Positions 40,880-50,071 of a stretch of DNA of 64,000 bases are shown piece by piece. The stretch's first letter is position 1. Each line of letters begins with the position of its first letter. The DNA comes from an uncultured Exiguobacterium sp. (GTDB lineage: Bacteria > Bacillota > Bacilli > Exiguobacteriales > Exiguobacteriaceae), in contig CAJYMC010000008.1 of NCBI GenBank assembly GCA_913775715.1, positions 1 to 64,000 on the forward strand, written 5' to 3'. The notes below the pieces were generated by a model, which worked only from the letters and a program-made list of their open reading frames with translations, was not told where the DNA came from and did no database searches. A program made the translations under genes and the position numbers.

Positions 40880-42028
40880 ATGCGCCCCGAACAAATAGAA
40901 TCCGATGTCCGAACCTTTCAGACATCCATTCGCGCAACAAAACAAGTAGATGGTTATTGGGTCGCTTTAGAGAAAAGCTACTTCTATCCAGAGAGCGGTG
41001 GACAGCCAGCGGATTGTGGAACATTGAACGACCAACCAGTCCTTGATGTTCAAATCGAAGATGGTGTTGTCTGGCACCAACTGGCGACGCCGCTCACAGG
41101 TGACGTCACCGGGATCGTGGATGACGCAGTCCGAATCGATCATGCGGCGCAGCATACGGCACAACACGTCATCTCTGCGATCCTACAAGATGAATCAAAT
41201 ATCAAGACACTCAGTTTTCGGACGGGGAGTGAGTTCTCGACGCTTGATATCGAGACACCTGAATGGACAGCTGTTCAACAAGAGCAGTTGGATCGACGAT
41301 TACGACAGGTGATTGAACAAGGATTGCTGATCACGGCGACTGAATATGACGAGGCGGAAGCGCTACGCTTACCATTACGAAAAACACCGCAAGTCGAAGG
41401 ACGGATTCGTGTCGTTCAAATCGGCACACTCGACTACAGTGCTTGTGGTGGAACGCATCTCGATTCGACGGCACAGCTCGAGTTAATTCTTTTTACTGGA
41501 GTTGAACGAATTCGTGGGAACATTCGTCTTTCTTATGTCGCAAAAGAACGAGCACATCAACTTCTACAGGCAGAACGTCATGCCTTGCGGGAAGCAGCGC
41601 AAGCTTTATCAGTTAAACCAGTTCAAATTCCAGAAGCAATTCAAGCGGTACAGGACGATCAGAAGCGCTTAACGAAACAGGTCGAACAAGCTCAAGGGCA
41701 ACTCGCCGCTCTTACACTCGCTCACGCTTTGGAACAACAAGAAGGGCTGCTTGTGTTTGAACATCTGGAGGAAGAGATCAAGGTTTCCGAACAACTCGCG
41801 AAAGCGATTCAAGAAGCGGGACGCATTGGTGTCGTCTGGAATGCGACGGTGAACAAGTTACTGATGAGCAGTCCAGGTGAACCGCATCTCGGGAAGTTTG
41901 CCAAAGCGCATGTCCAAGCATTCAATGGGCGTGGCGGTGGAAGTGCGATCCAGGCACAAGCACAATTTACGAATCGGGATGATGCGATGGCATATGTCGA
42001 TCGATTACGGGAGGAATATCAGTTATGA
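40880..42028 (+). CDS. Alanyl-tRNA editing protein (AlaX-like, with DHHA1 domain)
   Basis: A 382-residue stand-alone editing protein that should remove serine or glycine from mischarged tRNA-Ala. The N-terminal part resembles the second additional domain of AlaRS: FYPESGGQPAD, the zinc ligands HAAQH, and CGGTH. A coiled-coil-like helix and a C-terminal DHHA1 domain ending in GRGGGSAIQAQAQF follow, making it the long AlaX type. The ATG at 40880 follows AAAGGTGG; an in-frame start ten codons earlier is less likely. Its stop overlaps the next gene (ATGA). Confidence 0.88.
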   Translation: MRPEQIESDVRTFQTSIRATKQVDGYWVALEKSYFYPESGGQPADCGTLNDQPVLDVQIEDGVVWHQLATPLTGDVTGIVDDAVRIDHAAQHTAQHVISAILQDESNIKTLSFRTGSEFSTLDIETPEWTAVQQEQLDRRLRQVIEQGLLITATEYDEAEALRLPLRKTPQVEGRIRVVQIGTLDYSACGGTHLDSTAQLELILFTGVERIRGNIRLSYVAKERAHQLLQAERHALREAAQALSVKPVQIPEAIQAVQDDQKRLTKQVEQAQGQLAALTLAHALEQQEGLLVFEHLEEEIKVSEQLAKAIQEAGRIGVVWNATVNKLLMSSPGEPHLGKFAKAHVQAFNGRGGGSAIQAQAQFTNRDDAMAYVDRLREEYQL

Positions 42029-42453
42029 CAGTCATTCAAGTACGTACAGCAGAACAACATCAAGCCGTCCGGATGATCCGGGAGCGTGTCTTCGTCGAGG
42101 AACAAGGCGTGCCGCGTCATCTTGAATACGATACACATGATGAAACAGCGATTCATCTGCTTGTCCTCGATGAACAGAGCCGACCGGTCGCGACGGGACG
42201 CACCCGTCCATATGACGATCAACGGATGAAGGTGGAACGAGTCGCGACGCTAGCGACAGCACGAGGAAAAGGATACGGTGGCGAGTTGATGCAAGCGATG
42301 GAACGAGTCGCACGTCGCGAAGGGAAGCAATTGCTGACGCTCGGTGCACAAGTCCAAGCAATTCCGTTTTATCAAGGACTCGGGTATACGATCGTCTCCG
42401 ATGAATTCGACGATGCGGGCATCCCGCACCGAACGATGGAGAAGAAAATGTAA
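42025..42453 (+). CDS. GNAT family N-acetyltransferase
   Basis: A 142-residue acetyltransferase with the acetyl-CoA binding segment ARGKGYGGELM and a C-terminal FYQGLGY. The N-terminal REAVFV-like RERVFVEEQGVP is typical of the YjcF/ElaA group. The substrate is unknown. It overlaps the AlaX-like gene by four bases and shares its terminator, so both are made from one transcript. Confidence 0.88.
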   Translation: MTVIQVRTAEQHQAVRMIRERVFVEEQGVPRHLEYDTHDETAIHLLVLDEQSRPVATGRTRPYDDQRMKVERVATLATARGKGYGGELMQAMERVARREGKQLLTLGAQVQAIPFYQGLGYTIVSDEFDDAGIPHRTMEKKM

Positions 42454-42462
42454 GTCTTTTTG

Positions 42463-42496
42463 AAAGAAATCCTGCAAAAAGGGTTTCTTTTTTTTG
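42463..42496 (+). terminator. AlaX-GNAT terminator
   Basis: AGAAATCC and GGGTTTCT pair (one G-U) around an A-rich loop, followed by a long T-run. Confidence 0.8.
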
Positions 42497-42511
42497 TTTT
42501 CTATGTATATA

Positions 42512-42537
42512 TATAATTCATAATGAATTTTTATACA
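42512..42537 (+). promoter_or_regulatory. argGH control region with ARG box
   Basis: TGAATTTTTATACA (42524-42537) is an exact match to the AhrC/ArgR half-palindrome pattern TGNATWWWWATNCA. A consensus TATAAT at 42512-42517 lies just upstream, although its -35 is not clear. Binding of the arginine-loaded repressor here would block argGH, 35 bp before the argG start. Confidence 0.72.
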
Positions 42538-42571
42538 GACAGATGAATTAAAAACCAGGAGGGAATTATAC

Positions 42572-43777
42572 ATGTCGAAACAAAAATTGATCTTAGCGTA
42601 CTCTGGAGGACTCGATACATCAGTAGCCATCAAATGGTTGAGCAAGGACTATGACGTCATTGCCTTATGCATGGATGTCGGAGAAGGTAAAGATTTATCC
42701 GTCATTAAAGAAAAAGCACTCCTCGTCGGTGCGATCGAATCGATCGTCCTCGATGTCAAAGAAGAATTCGCACAAGACTTCGTCTTGCCAGCACTTCAAT
42801 ATGGTGCCCACTACGAAAATGCCTATCCGTTGATTTCAGCGCTTTCTCGTCCGTTAATCGCAGAAAAGCTCGTCGAAGTCGCGCATCAGCACGGTGCGAC
42901 GGCTGTCGCTCACGGATGTACCGGAAAAGGGAATGACCAAGTCCGGTTCGAAGTTTCGGTCGCAGCACTTGATCCATCACTCGAAGTCATCGCACCGGTC
43001 CGGGAATGGAAATGGTCACGGGAAGAAGAAATCGCTTATGCAAAAGAAAACAACGTGCCGATCCCGATCAACCTCGACAGCCCATACTCAATCGACATGA
43101 ACCTTTGGGGACGGAGTAACGAATGTGGCGTCCTAGAAAACCCTTGGACAGAGCCGCCGCAAGACGCTTACGCATTGACAGTAGCGCCAGAAGACGCTCC
43201 GGATCAGGCAGAAGAAGTCATCATCGGCTTTGAAGCAGGTGTTCCGGTCTCGATCAACGGAACGACGTATCCACTGGCGAAACTGATCACGGAACTGAAC
43301 ATCATCGCTGGAGCACATGGTGTCGGACGGATTGATCACGTCGAGAACCGTCTCGTCGGTATCAAATCACGGGAAGTCTATGAGTGCCCAGGTGCAACGG
43401 TTCTACTCAAAGCGCACGCCGCACTCGAGACGATTACATTGACGAAGGACGTCGCACATTTCAAACCATTGCTCAGTAAACAATACGCAGAAACAATCTA
43501 TAACGGTCTCTTCCACGCACCATTGACGAAAGGCTTGAAAGCATTCTTGACGGCGACACAACAGGACGTCACAGGAGAAGTTCGCGTTAAACTGTTCAAA
43601 GGAAATGCAACCGTGACAGGTCGTCAGTCTGCAGTCTCACTCTATGATGAGAAACTTGCGACGTACACGAAAGAAGACGCGTTCGATCATGAAGCAGCAA
43701 AAGGCTTCATCAAATTACACGGACTTGCCGTTTCGACGCATGCGAGCGTACATCGTCAGGCGGGTGTCACGAAATGA
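42572..43777 (+). CDS. argG: Argininosuccinate synthase
   Basis: A 401-residue enzyme that joins citrulline and aspartate with ATP. The ATP-binding P-loop-like [12 protein letters not shown] is near residues 8-19. [15 protein letters not shown] and the [14 protein letters not shown] segment are diagnostic. The ATG follows AGGAGGG. The stop overlaps argH (ATGA). Confidence 0.97.
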   Translation: MSKQKLILAYSGGLDTSVAIKWLSKDYDVIALCMDVGEGKDLSVIKEKALLVGAIESIVLDVKEEFAQDFVLPALQYGAHYENAYPLISALSRPLIAEKLVEVAHQHGATAVAHGCTGKGNDQVRFEVSVAALDPSLEVIAPVREWKWSREEEIAYAKENNVPIPINLDSPYSIDMNLWGRSNECGVLENPWTEPPQDAYALTVAPEDAPDQAEEVIIGFEAGVPVSINGTTYPLAKLITELNIIAGAHGVGRIDHVENRLVGIKSREVYECPGATVLLKAHAALETITLTKDVAHFKPLLSKQYAETIYNGLFHAPLTKGLKAFLTATQQDVTGEVRVKLFKGNATVTGRQSAVSLYDEKLATYTKEDAFDHEAAKGFIKLHGLAVSTHASVHRQAGVTK

Positions 43778-45144
43778 CCAAACTCTGGGGTGGACGTTTT
43801 ACGGAAAGTGCTTCCGCTCAAGCGGAAGCCTTCGGAGCATCGATCACGTTCGATCAAAAATTAGCGAGCGTCGATTTAAAAGGCAGTCTCGCACACGCGC
43901 AGATGCTATTTGAGCAAGGAATCCTCGCTCAAGACGAGTGGACACAAATCGAGCAAGGACTGAAGCAACTGGAAACGACGTTAACAGACCATTCCTATAC
44001 GTTAGCGGATGAGGACATTCATATGAACCTCGAGCGTTTGTTGACGCAACAGATCGGTCCGGTTGCAGGAAAACTGCATACGGCACGGAGCCGAAATGAC
44101 CAGGTCGCAACGGATTTACATCTATGGATGGAACAACATGTCGAAGCGTTGACGACAGCATTACGCGAGCTCCAATCGGTCATCACGGAACAAGCGGAGC
44201 AACATATCGAGACAGTCATGCCAGGTTATACGCATTTGCAACGGGCACAACCGATCTCCCTTGCGCATCACTTGCTCGCTTATTTCTGGATGTTCGAACG
44301 TGATGTCGAACGGTTGACGGATAATCAAAAACGGATCCGGAAATCACCACTCGGAGCGGGGGCGCTCGCGGGGACGACATTCCCGATCGACCGTTTCCGG
44401 TCTGCTGAGTTGCTCGGTTTTGAGTCGGTTTATCCAAACAGTCTTGATGCTGTCTCGGACCGCGATTTCGTCATCGAATACCTCGGGATCGCCTCGACCG
44501 TCATGATGCATCTCTCGCGTTTTTGTGAGGAAATCATCATCTGGGCGTCGCAAGAATTCAGCTTCATCGAGTTATCCGATGCCTTCTCGACAGGATCGAG
44601 CATGATGCCACAAAAGAAAAATCCTGATTTCGCTGAGTTGATTCGTGGAAAAACGGGGCGCGTCTACGGTAACCTGATGGGCTTCTTGACGACGATGAAG
44701 GCATTACCACTCGCTTACAATAAAGACATGCAAGAGGATAAGGAAGGGGTCTTCGATACAGCCGACACCGTTCTCCAATCCGTTCAAATCTTCACCGGAA
44801 TGATTGAATCCGCGACGTTTAAGACCGAAGCGCTCAAGAAGGCGACAATGCAAGACTTCTCGAATGCAACGGAACTCGCCGACTACCTTGTGACGAAAGG
44901 CATACCATTCCGGGAAGCACACGAAATCGTCGGGAAAGCCGTCCTCTACTGTGTGCAAACCGGTTGTTTCCTGAAGGACTTGAGTCTCGAAACGTATCAA
45001 ACGTTCCATCCAGACATCACGGAAGACGTCTACCCGCTCCTCGATCCGGTTCAAGCAGTGGCACGCCGAACAAGCTACGGCGGTACAGGGTTTGCTGCCG
45101 TTTCGAAGCAACTCGAACTCGCGAAACAGCATCTTGCGAATTGA
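43774..45144 (+). CDS. argH: Argininosuccinate lyase
   Basis: A 456-residue fumarase-superfamily lyase that splits argininosuccinate into arginine and fumarate. TKLWGGRF at the N-terminus, [30 protein letters not shown], and the signature [11 protein letters not shown] are present. Coupled to argG by a four-base overlap. It is followed by an imperfect, T-poor hairpin (about 45156-45180) that may end the transcript. Confidence 0.97.
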   Translation: MTKLWGGRFTESASAQAEAFGASITFDQKLASVDLKGSLAHAQMLFEQGILAQDEWTQIEQGLKQLETTLTDHSYTLADEDIHMNLERLLTQQIGPVAGKLHTARSRNDQVATDLHLWMEQHVEALTTALRELQSVITEQAEQHIETVMPGYTHLQRAQPISLAHHLLAYFWMFERDVERLTDNQKRIRKSPLGAGALAGTTFPIDRFRSAELLGFESVYPNSLDAVSDRDFVIEYLGIASTVMMHLSRFCEEIIIWASQEFSFIELSDAFSTGSSMMPQKKNPDFAELIRGKTGRVYGNLMGFLTTMKALPLAYNKDMQEDKEGVFDTADTVLQSVQIFTGMIESATFKTEALKKATMQDFSNATELADYLVTKGIPFREAHEIVGKAVLYCVQTGCFLKDLSLETYQTFHPDITEDVYPLLDPVQAVARRTSYGGTGFAAVSKQLELAKQHLAN

Positions 45145-45193
45145 TGGATTTTGAAAAAAATCAGTCAAATGACTGGATTTAACAAAAGATGTC

Positions 45194-45202
45194 TGCTATA
45201 AC
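45194..45202 (+). promoter_or_regulatory. Extended -10 promoter of the lysine operon
   Basis: TGCTATAAC is an extended -10 (TGn plus TATAAC) about 20 bp upstream of the L-box aptamer. The -35 region is weak. Confidence 0.5.
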
Positions 45203-45217
45203 TGTAACTAACAACCG

Positions 45218-45388
45218 ACAGATAGAGGCGCGGATGACATGAGTAGCATCATTCTTGAAAGCAAGCATGCTGAATGATGTGAAAGGGGAAGTCCGCCGAA
45301 GTGAACGAGAAGATGCTTCTTCTCATTTGCTGGTACAACGGTTAAGATCCGTTGTACTGCCGAAACCGATGTTTCGGAGCGCTATCTT
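45218..45388 (+). ncRNA. Lysine riboswitch (L-box) aptamer
   Basis: The conserved pieces are in order: GATAGAGGCGC at the 5' end, the loop-E-like ATGAGTAG, GAAAGGGGAAGTCCGCCGAAG, TTGCTGG, and GGAGCGCTATC at the 3' end. The closing stem pairs AGATAG with CTATCT. It precedes lysC, as in B. subtilis. Lysine binding should favour the terminator at 45434-45478. The rest of the 360-base gap between argH and lysC is leader sequence. Confidence 0.95.
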
Positions 45389-45433
45389 ACGTAAAAGAAC
45401 GAATGACTTTGTCTTCGTTTGTCCGATCGTGAT

Positions 45434-45478
45434 AACGACGGGCCGTAGGAACGCTCCTACCGGCCCGTCGTTTTTTTC
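45434..45478 (+). terminator. L-box-controlled terminator
   Basis: AACGACGGGCC pairs with GGCCCGTCGTT, extended by GTAGGA/TCCTAC with one bulged C and an ACGC loop, followed by seven T. A very stable attenuator 27 bases before lysC. Confidence 0.93.
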
Positions 45479-45504
45479 TGTATCGGGACAAAGGAGATAG
45501 GATT

Positions 45505-46704
45505 GTGACAACTGTACTTAAATTTGGTGGAAGCTCGGTTGCGACTGTCGAACAGATTCAGTCTATTGCGAATTATTTGAAGAGTCGCGCAGCCGAAGGT
45601 GAAAAACTTGTCGTCGTCGTTTCAGCGATGGGCAAGATGACAGATTCTTTGATTGCTCAGGCGCAAGCCATCACGGATCGCCCCGAGCGCCGAGAACTCG
45701 ATCGTCTGCTTGCCATCGGAGAAGAACAGACGATTTCATTACTCAGCATCGCCCTCAACTCACTCGGCGTCAAAGCGTTATCGCAAACAGGCGCACAAGC
45801 GGGAATCAGTACGATGGGATTGCATACGAAAAGTAAGATCAAACAGATTGATGGAGATCTATTACGACAAAAACTCGAAACGTACGATGTCGTCATCGTC
45901 GCCGGATTCCAAGGTGTCAACGAACTCGGTGATGTCACGACGCTCGGACGGGGTGGATCGGATACAACGGCTGTTGCCCTTGCGGCAGTCCTTGATAAAC
46001 GGTGTGAAATCTACACGGATGTCGACGGTGTCTATACGGCTGATCCACGAATCCATGCTGCTGCTCAACCGATTCCGCACATCTCATATGATGAGATGAT
46101 GGAGATGAGCGCCCTCGGGTCGAAGGTCATGGAAATGCGGAGTGTCGAACTAGGAAAAAAATACGGCGTACACATCTTCGTCGGGAAAACACTTGAATCG
46201 AAAAGGGGAACATGGATCATGGAAGCGACGGAAACAATGGAACAAAAAGCGGTCACGAGTGTCAGTGTGACGAAGAACGTCTTGACGGTATCAATCAAAC
46301 ACGTACCGCAAACGAACGCAGCGGTAGCCGATATCTTCGAACTCTTATCGAACCGCCACGTCAACATCGATATGATCAGTCAAACGACGTTCGACAGTGA
46401 CATCTTCTTATCGTTCTCCTGTCCACTCGATGAGGAAGAGTTCCTCGATGAAGCATTGAAAGACATCATGGATCGCTTCACGACAGTCAAGGTCGACCGC
46501 CACAATCAGCATGCGAAGTTATCTGTCGTCGGAATCGGGATGCGGGATGCAACAGGTGTTGCTTCGAAATTGTTCGCAATCTTCCGAGCGGAGAATATTC
46601 CGTTCTATCAAGTCACGACATCAGAAATCAGCATCTCGTACACGATTGCACAAGCAGACATTGAACGGACGGTTGCAGCGATTGCAAACGCGTTCGAGTT
46701 ATAA
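45505..46704 (+). CDS. lysC: Aspartate kinase
   Basis: A 399-residue aspartokinase, the first step of the aspartate family pathway. The N-terminal KFGGSSVA and GRGGSDTTA kinase motifs are followed by two ACT domains (from about residue 260) that usually bind lysine, giving enzyme feedback in addition to the riboswitch. The start is GTG after AAGGAGAT. In B. subtilis lysC an internal start makes a separate beta subunit; I did not find decisive evidence for that here. Confidence 0.96.
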   Translation: MTTVLKFGGSSVATVEQIQSIANYLKSRAAEGEKLVVVVSAMGKMTDSLIAQAQAITDRPERRELDRLLAIGEEQTISLLSIALNSLGVKALSQTGAQAGISTMGLHTKSKIKQIDGDLLRQKLETYDVVIVAGFQGVNELGDVTTLGRGGSDTTAVALAAVLDKRCEIYTDVDGVYTADPRIHAAAQPIPHISYDEMMEMSALGSKVMEMRSVELGKKYGVHIFVGKTLESKRGTWIMEATETMEQKAVTSVSVTKNVLTVSIKHVPQTNAAVADIFELLSNRHVNIDMISQTTFDSDIFLSFSCPLDEEEFLDEALKDIMDRFTTVKVDRHNQHAKLSVVGIGMRDATGVASKLFAIFRAENIPFYQVTTSEISISYTIAQADIERTVAAIANAFEL

Positions 46705-46717
46705 GGAGGAAAACAGC

Positions 46718-47710
46718 ATGTATCATGTAGCCGTCATCGGAGCAACCGGCGCCGTCGGTCAAAAAATGTTACAAGTACTTGCAGAACTGGACTTCCCGGT
46801 CAGCCGCCTGTCCGCTTACGCTTCTGCTCGTTCAGCAGGGAACACGGTGCAGTTCAAGGGAGAAGATATTACGATCCAAGCGCTGACGCCAAACATCACG
46901 GAAGACGGGATCGATGTCGCGTTGTTCGCAGCAGGCGGAACGATCAGTGAGCAATATGCCCCGTTACTAGCTGAAAATGGAACACTCGTCGTTGATAATT
47001 CAAGTGCCTTCCGGATGCAGGAGACGATTCCACTCGTCGTGCCAGAAGTCAATCCGCAAGCGATTCAAGCGACAGACCGCTTGATCGCAAATCCGAACTG
47101 TTCGACGATTCAATCCGTCGTCGCTTTATCACCGCTCCAGTCACTCGGATTCGAACGGATCAACTATACGACGTATCAGGCCGTATCCGGTTCCGGTCAA
47201 AAAGGAATCGAGGATCTGGCACGCGGGGCACGCGGAGAAGAGCCTGTCAATTATCCGCATCCGATTCACGATAACATCTTGCCGCATATCGATGTGTTCC
47301 TTGAAAACGGCTATACGAAAGAAGAGCAGAAGATGATTGATGAAACACGGAAAATCTTCAATCTTCCAGCATTACCAGTCAGTGCGACATGTGTACGGGT
47401 TCCAGTCACGAATTCTCACTCGGTTGCAATCAACGTCACGTTTACACAATCGACGACGGTTGCAGCGATCCGTGAAGCACTGGAAGGCGCACCGGGCGTC
47501 GTCCTCATCGATGATGTCGCGAATACGCGTTATCCGATGCCACTTGACGCAAGCGGGACGGACGACGTCTACGTCGGTCGGATTCGACAAGATGATAGTC
47601 TCGCGAACACGTTCCATCTCTGGTGTGTAGCCGACAACATTCGAAAAGGTGCCGCGTCAAACGCCGTACAAGTCGCACGTCAAGCGATCGAACAGTCGAT
47701 TCATTCATAA
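46718..47710 (+). CDS. asd: Aspartate-semialdehyde dehydrogenase
   Basis: A 330-residue NADPH-dependent enzyme that reduces aspartyl phosphate to the semialdehyde. The Rossmann loop GATGAVG is at residues 8-14, and the catalytic Cys128 is in NPNCST. The ATG follows AAGGAGG, 13 bases after lysC. The longer in-frame ORF starts inside lysC and was rejected. Confidence 0.97.
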   Translation: MYHVAVIGATGAVGQKMLQVLAELDFPVSRLSAYASARSAGNTVQFKGEDITIQALTPNITEDGIDVALFAAGGTISEQYAPLLAENGTLVVDNSSAFRMQETIPLVVPEVNPQAIQATDRLIANPNCSTIQSVVALSPLQSLGFERINYTTYQAVSGSGQKGIEDLARGARGEEPVNYPHPIHDNILPHIDVFLENGYTKEEQKMIDETRKIFNLPALPVSATCVRVPVTNSHSVAINVTFTQSTTVAAIREALEGAPGVVLIDDVANTRYPMPLDASGTDDVYVGRIRQDDSLANTFHLWCVADNIRKGAASNAVQVARQAIEQSIHS

Positions 47711-47727
47711 AAAAGGAGGAGTTCTTC

Positions 47728-48609
47728 ATGTTCAAAGGAGCAGGTACAGCGCTCGTCACACCATTTAATGAAGCAGGCGAGTTGGATCTACACGTATTCG
47801 AACGCTTGATCGAGCAACAACTCGCAGCAGGGATTCAGGCACTTGTCGTCGGAGGGACGACAGGAGAAGGTTCGACACTGACAAACACGGAATTTGAACA
47901 ACTATTGACGACTGCCGTTCAAGTCACAGCAGGACGAGTACCCGTCATTGCCGGAACGGGTTCGAACAACACGGCAGTAACAATCGAGAAGACGTTACTC
48001 GCAGAACGCCTTGGTGCGGATGCAGCGATGCTCGTCACACCGTACTACAATAAAACATCGCAAGCCGGTCTCGTCGCGCACTTCACGGCGGTCGCTGATG
48101 CAACCGAGTTACCGATCATGCTGTACAACGTTCCGTCGCGGACAGGCGTTGCGATCGCAGTCGAAACAGCAGTGACGTTAGCATGTCATCCACGCATCCA
48201 AGCGTTTAAGGAAGCGAGTGGAGATGTCAGCTTCATGGGTGAACTGATGGCAGCGATTCCGGAAGACTTCGCGGTCTTCTGTGGAAATGATGATCAAATC
48301 CTGCCGTACATGGCATGGGGCGCACAGGGTGTTATTTCAGTTCTCTCTAACCCGTACCCAGCAGAGACACAAGCACTTGCTGAGGCGTTACTCGCGCAAG
48401 ATCTCGTCACGGCACGCCGGATTCAGGCAGACTTGTTACCGGTCATCAGTGCCTTGTTCAGTGATGTCAATCCGATTCCAGTTAAAGCATCGCTTGAAGA
48501 AATCGGCTTTGCTGTCGGTGCGCCGCGCTTGCCGCTCGTTCGTCAATCGGAAGCAGGACACGCCCACTTACTCGAAACGATGCGGGCTTACAAAGGAGTG
48601 GTTCGATGA
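47728..48609 (+). CDS. dapA: 4-hydroxy-tetrahydrodipicolinate synthase
   Basis: A 293-residue TIM-barrel aldolase that condenses pyruvate with aspartate semialdehyde. GGTTGEGSTL, YNVPSRTG and the Schiff-base lysine in AFKEASGD are present. The start follows AAGGAGGA; the stop overlaps dapB (ATGA). Confidence 0.97.
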   Translation: MFKGAGTALVTPFNEAGELDLHVFERLIEQQLAAGIQALVVGGTTGEGSTLTNTEFEQLLTTAVQVTAGRVPVIAGTGSNNTAVTIEKTLLAERLGADAAMLVTPYYNKTSQAGLVAHFTAVADATELPIMLYNVPSRTGVAIAVETAVTLACHPRIQAFKEASGDVSFMGELMAAIPEDFAVFCGNDDQILPYMAWGAQGVISVLSNPYPAETQALAEALLAQDLVTARRIQADLLPVISALFSDVNPIPVKASLEEIGFAVGAPRLPLVRQSEAGHAHLLETMRAYKGVVR

Positions 48610-49352
48610 AACTCGCGTTACACGGTTATGGGGCGACAGGACAATACGTCGTCGAACTCGCACCACAAAGTGTCGTAGCGATCGTTGACCGGACGAAGTC
48701 ATCCGATACGATTGCTTCATATGCCGAGCTAACAGAGATGGCAGAGACGGTCGATGCAATCATCGACTTCTCGCATCCGAGTTTGTTACCGGATCTGCTC
48801 GCATATGGGCTGGCGACAAAAACACCACTCGTCATCGCGACGACTGGTTTTTCAGAGGCGGAACTGGCATCGATCAAGGATGCCGCAAAAGAAATTCCAA
48901 TCTTCCAGTCATACAATATGTCGTACGGCATCGCGATGGTGCAGCAACTGCTGAAGACACTTGTGCCACTAGCAGGAGCGTATGACATCGAATTGCTCGA
49001 GAAACATCACAACCAAAAAGTCGATGCGCCAAGCGGAACGGCGGAGTTGTTATTGCAAACGATTCAGACGGCACGTGACGTCACACCGGTATATGACCGG
49101 TCACAGACGCGGCAAAAGCGGGAGACGAACGAGATCGGGATGCACGCGATGCGCGGCGGTACGATCTTCGGAGAACACGAAGTCTTATTCGCAGGTGTCG
49201 ACGAATTGATTGAAATCAAACATACGGCATTATCGAAAAAAGTATTTGCTTCTGGTGCGATCAAAGCAGCTGAAGCACTCATTCAAAAAACAGCGGGACT
49301 CTATACATTAGAGACGCTCTACACACAGGAGGATTCACATGTTACTCACTGA
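48606..49352 (+). CDS. dapB: 4-hydroxy-tetrahydrodipicolinate reductase
   Basis: A 248-residue NAD(P)H-dependent reductase that makes tetrahydrodipicolinate. The nucleotide loop GYGATG is at residues 7-12, and [18 protein letters not shown] holds the catalytic His and Lys. It is shorter than the roughly 267-residue B. subtilis type because the N-terminal domain is reduced, as in staphylococcal DapB. It overlaps dapA by 4 bases and dapH by 14. Confidence 0.95.
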   Translation: MKLALHGYGATGQYVVELAPQSVVAIVDRTKSSDTIASYAELTEMAETVDAIIDFSHPSLLPDLLAYGLATKTPLVIATTGFSEAELASIKDAAKEIPIFQSYNMSYGIAMVQQLLKTLVPLAGAYDIELLEKHHNQKVDAPSGTAELLLQTIQTARDVTPVYDRSQTRQKRETNEIGMHAMRGGTIFGEHEVLFAGVDELIEIKHTALSKKVFASGAIKAAEALIQKTAGLYTLETLYTQEDSHVTH

Positions 49353-50046
49353 TGCTTACGAAATTGCTAAATTCATTAAAGATGCTAAAAAACAAACACC
49401 GGTAAAACTTTACGTCAACGGCGATTTGGCGGGCTTGACGATCGAAGGCGCAACAGCGTTCGGATCAGATGAATCAAAGATTTTCTTCGCGGATGCAGGA
49501 CTTGCGGCTACTTTCTTAGAAAAGTATTCAGATCGCATCACGGATGTTCACGTGGAGTATGACCGTCGCAACAGTGCGGTACCAATGCTTGATACACGTC
49601 ACTTGAATGCGCGCATCGAACCAGGTTCATGGATTCGTGATCATGTCGTCATCGGTGATAACGCGGTCGTCATGATGGGTGCGATCATCAATATCGGTGC
49701 ATCAATCGGAGATGGTACAATGATTGATATGAACGCTGTCGTCGGTGCACGTGGGACGATCGGGAAAAACGTTCATGTCGGCGCAGGTGCCGTGGTCGCA
49801 GGTGTTCTCGAACCACCTTCAAAAACACCTGTCATCATTGAAGACGGTGTCTTGATTGGTGCGAATGCAGTCATCCTTGAAGGCGTCAAAGTTGGTAAAG
49901 ATGCCGTCGTCGCTGCTGGTAGTGTCGTCACAGAAGACGTACCTGCTGGAAGCGTCGTTGCCGGAACACCTGCACGTGTCATCAAACAGAAAGATGCGAA
50001 AACAGAAGAGAAGACGCAATTGGTGGATGATTTACGTTCACTCTGA
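49339..50046 (+). CDS. dapH: Tetrahydrodipicolinate N-acetyltransferase
   Basis: A 235-residue acetyl-CoA-dependent enzyme that defines the acetylase branch of diaminopimelate synthesis. The C-terminal part is a left-handed beta-helix of hexapeptide repeats (from about residue 90, for example [20 protein letters not shown]), closing with AGTPARVI. The ATG lies after ACAGGAGG within the end of dapB. The acetylase branch also needs an aminotransferase and an N-acetyl-diaminopimelate deacetylase. Confidence 0.95.
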   Translation: MLLTDAYEIAKFIKDAKKQTPVKLYVNGDLAGLTIEGATAFGSDESKIFFADAGLAATFLEKYSDRITDVHVEYDRRNSAVPMLDTRHLNARIEPGSWIRDHVVIGDNAVVMMGAIINIGASIGDGTMIDMNAVVGARGTIGKNVHVGAGAVVAGVLEPPSKTPVIIEDGVLIGANAVILEGVKVGKDAVVAAGSVVTEDVPAGSVVAGTPARVIKQKDAKTEEKTQLVDDLRSL

Positions 50047-50071
50047 TTGACGTCGAAGAGGAGGAAAACAC

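Noticed and set aside
40752..41024. N-terminal extension of the nagR frame
   Set aside because: It would overlap the divergent AlaX-like gene and the NagR operator, and the GTG at 40751 gives the family-typical N-terminus with a good ribosome binding site.
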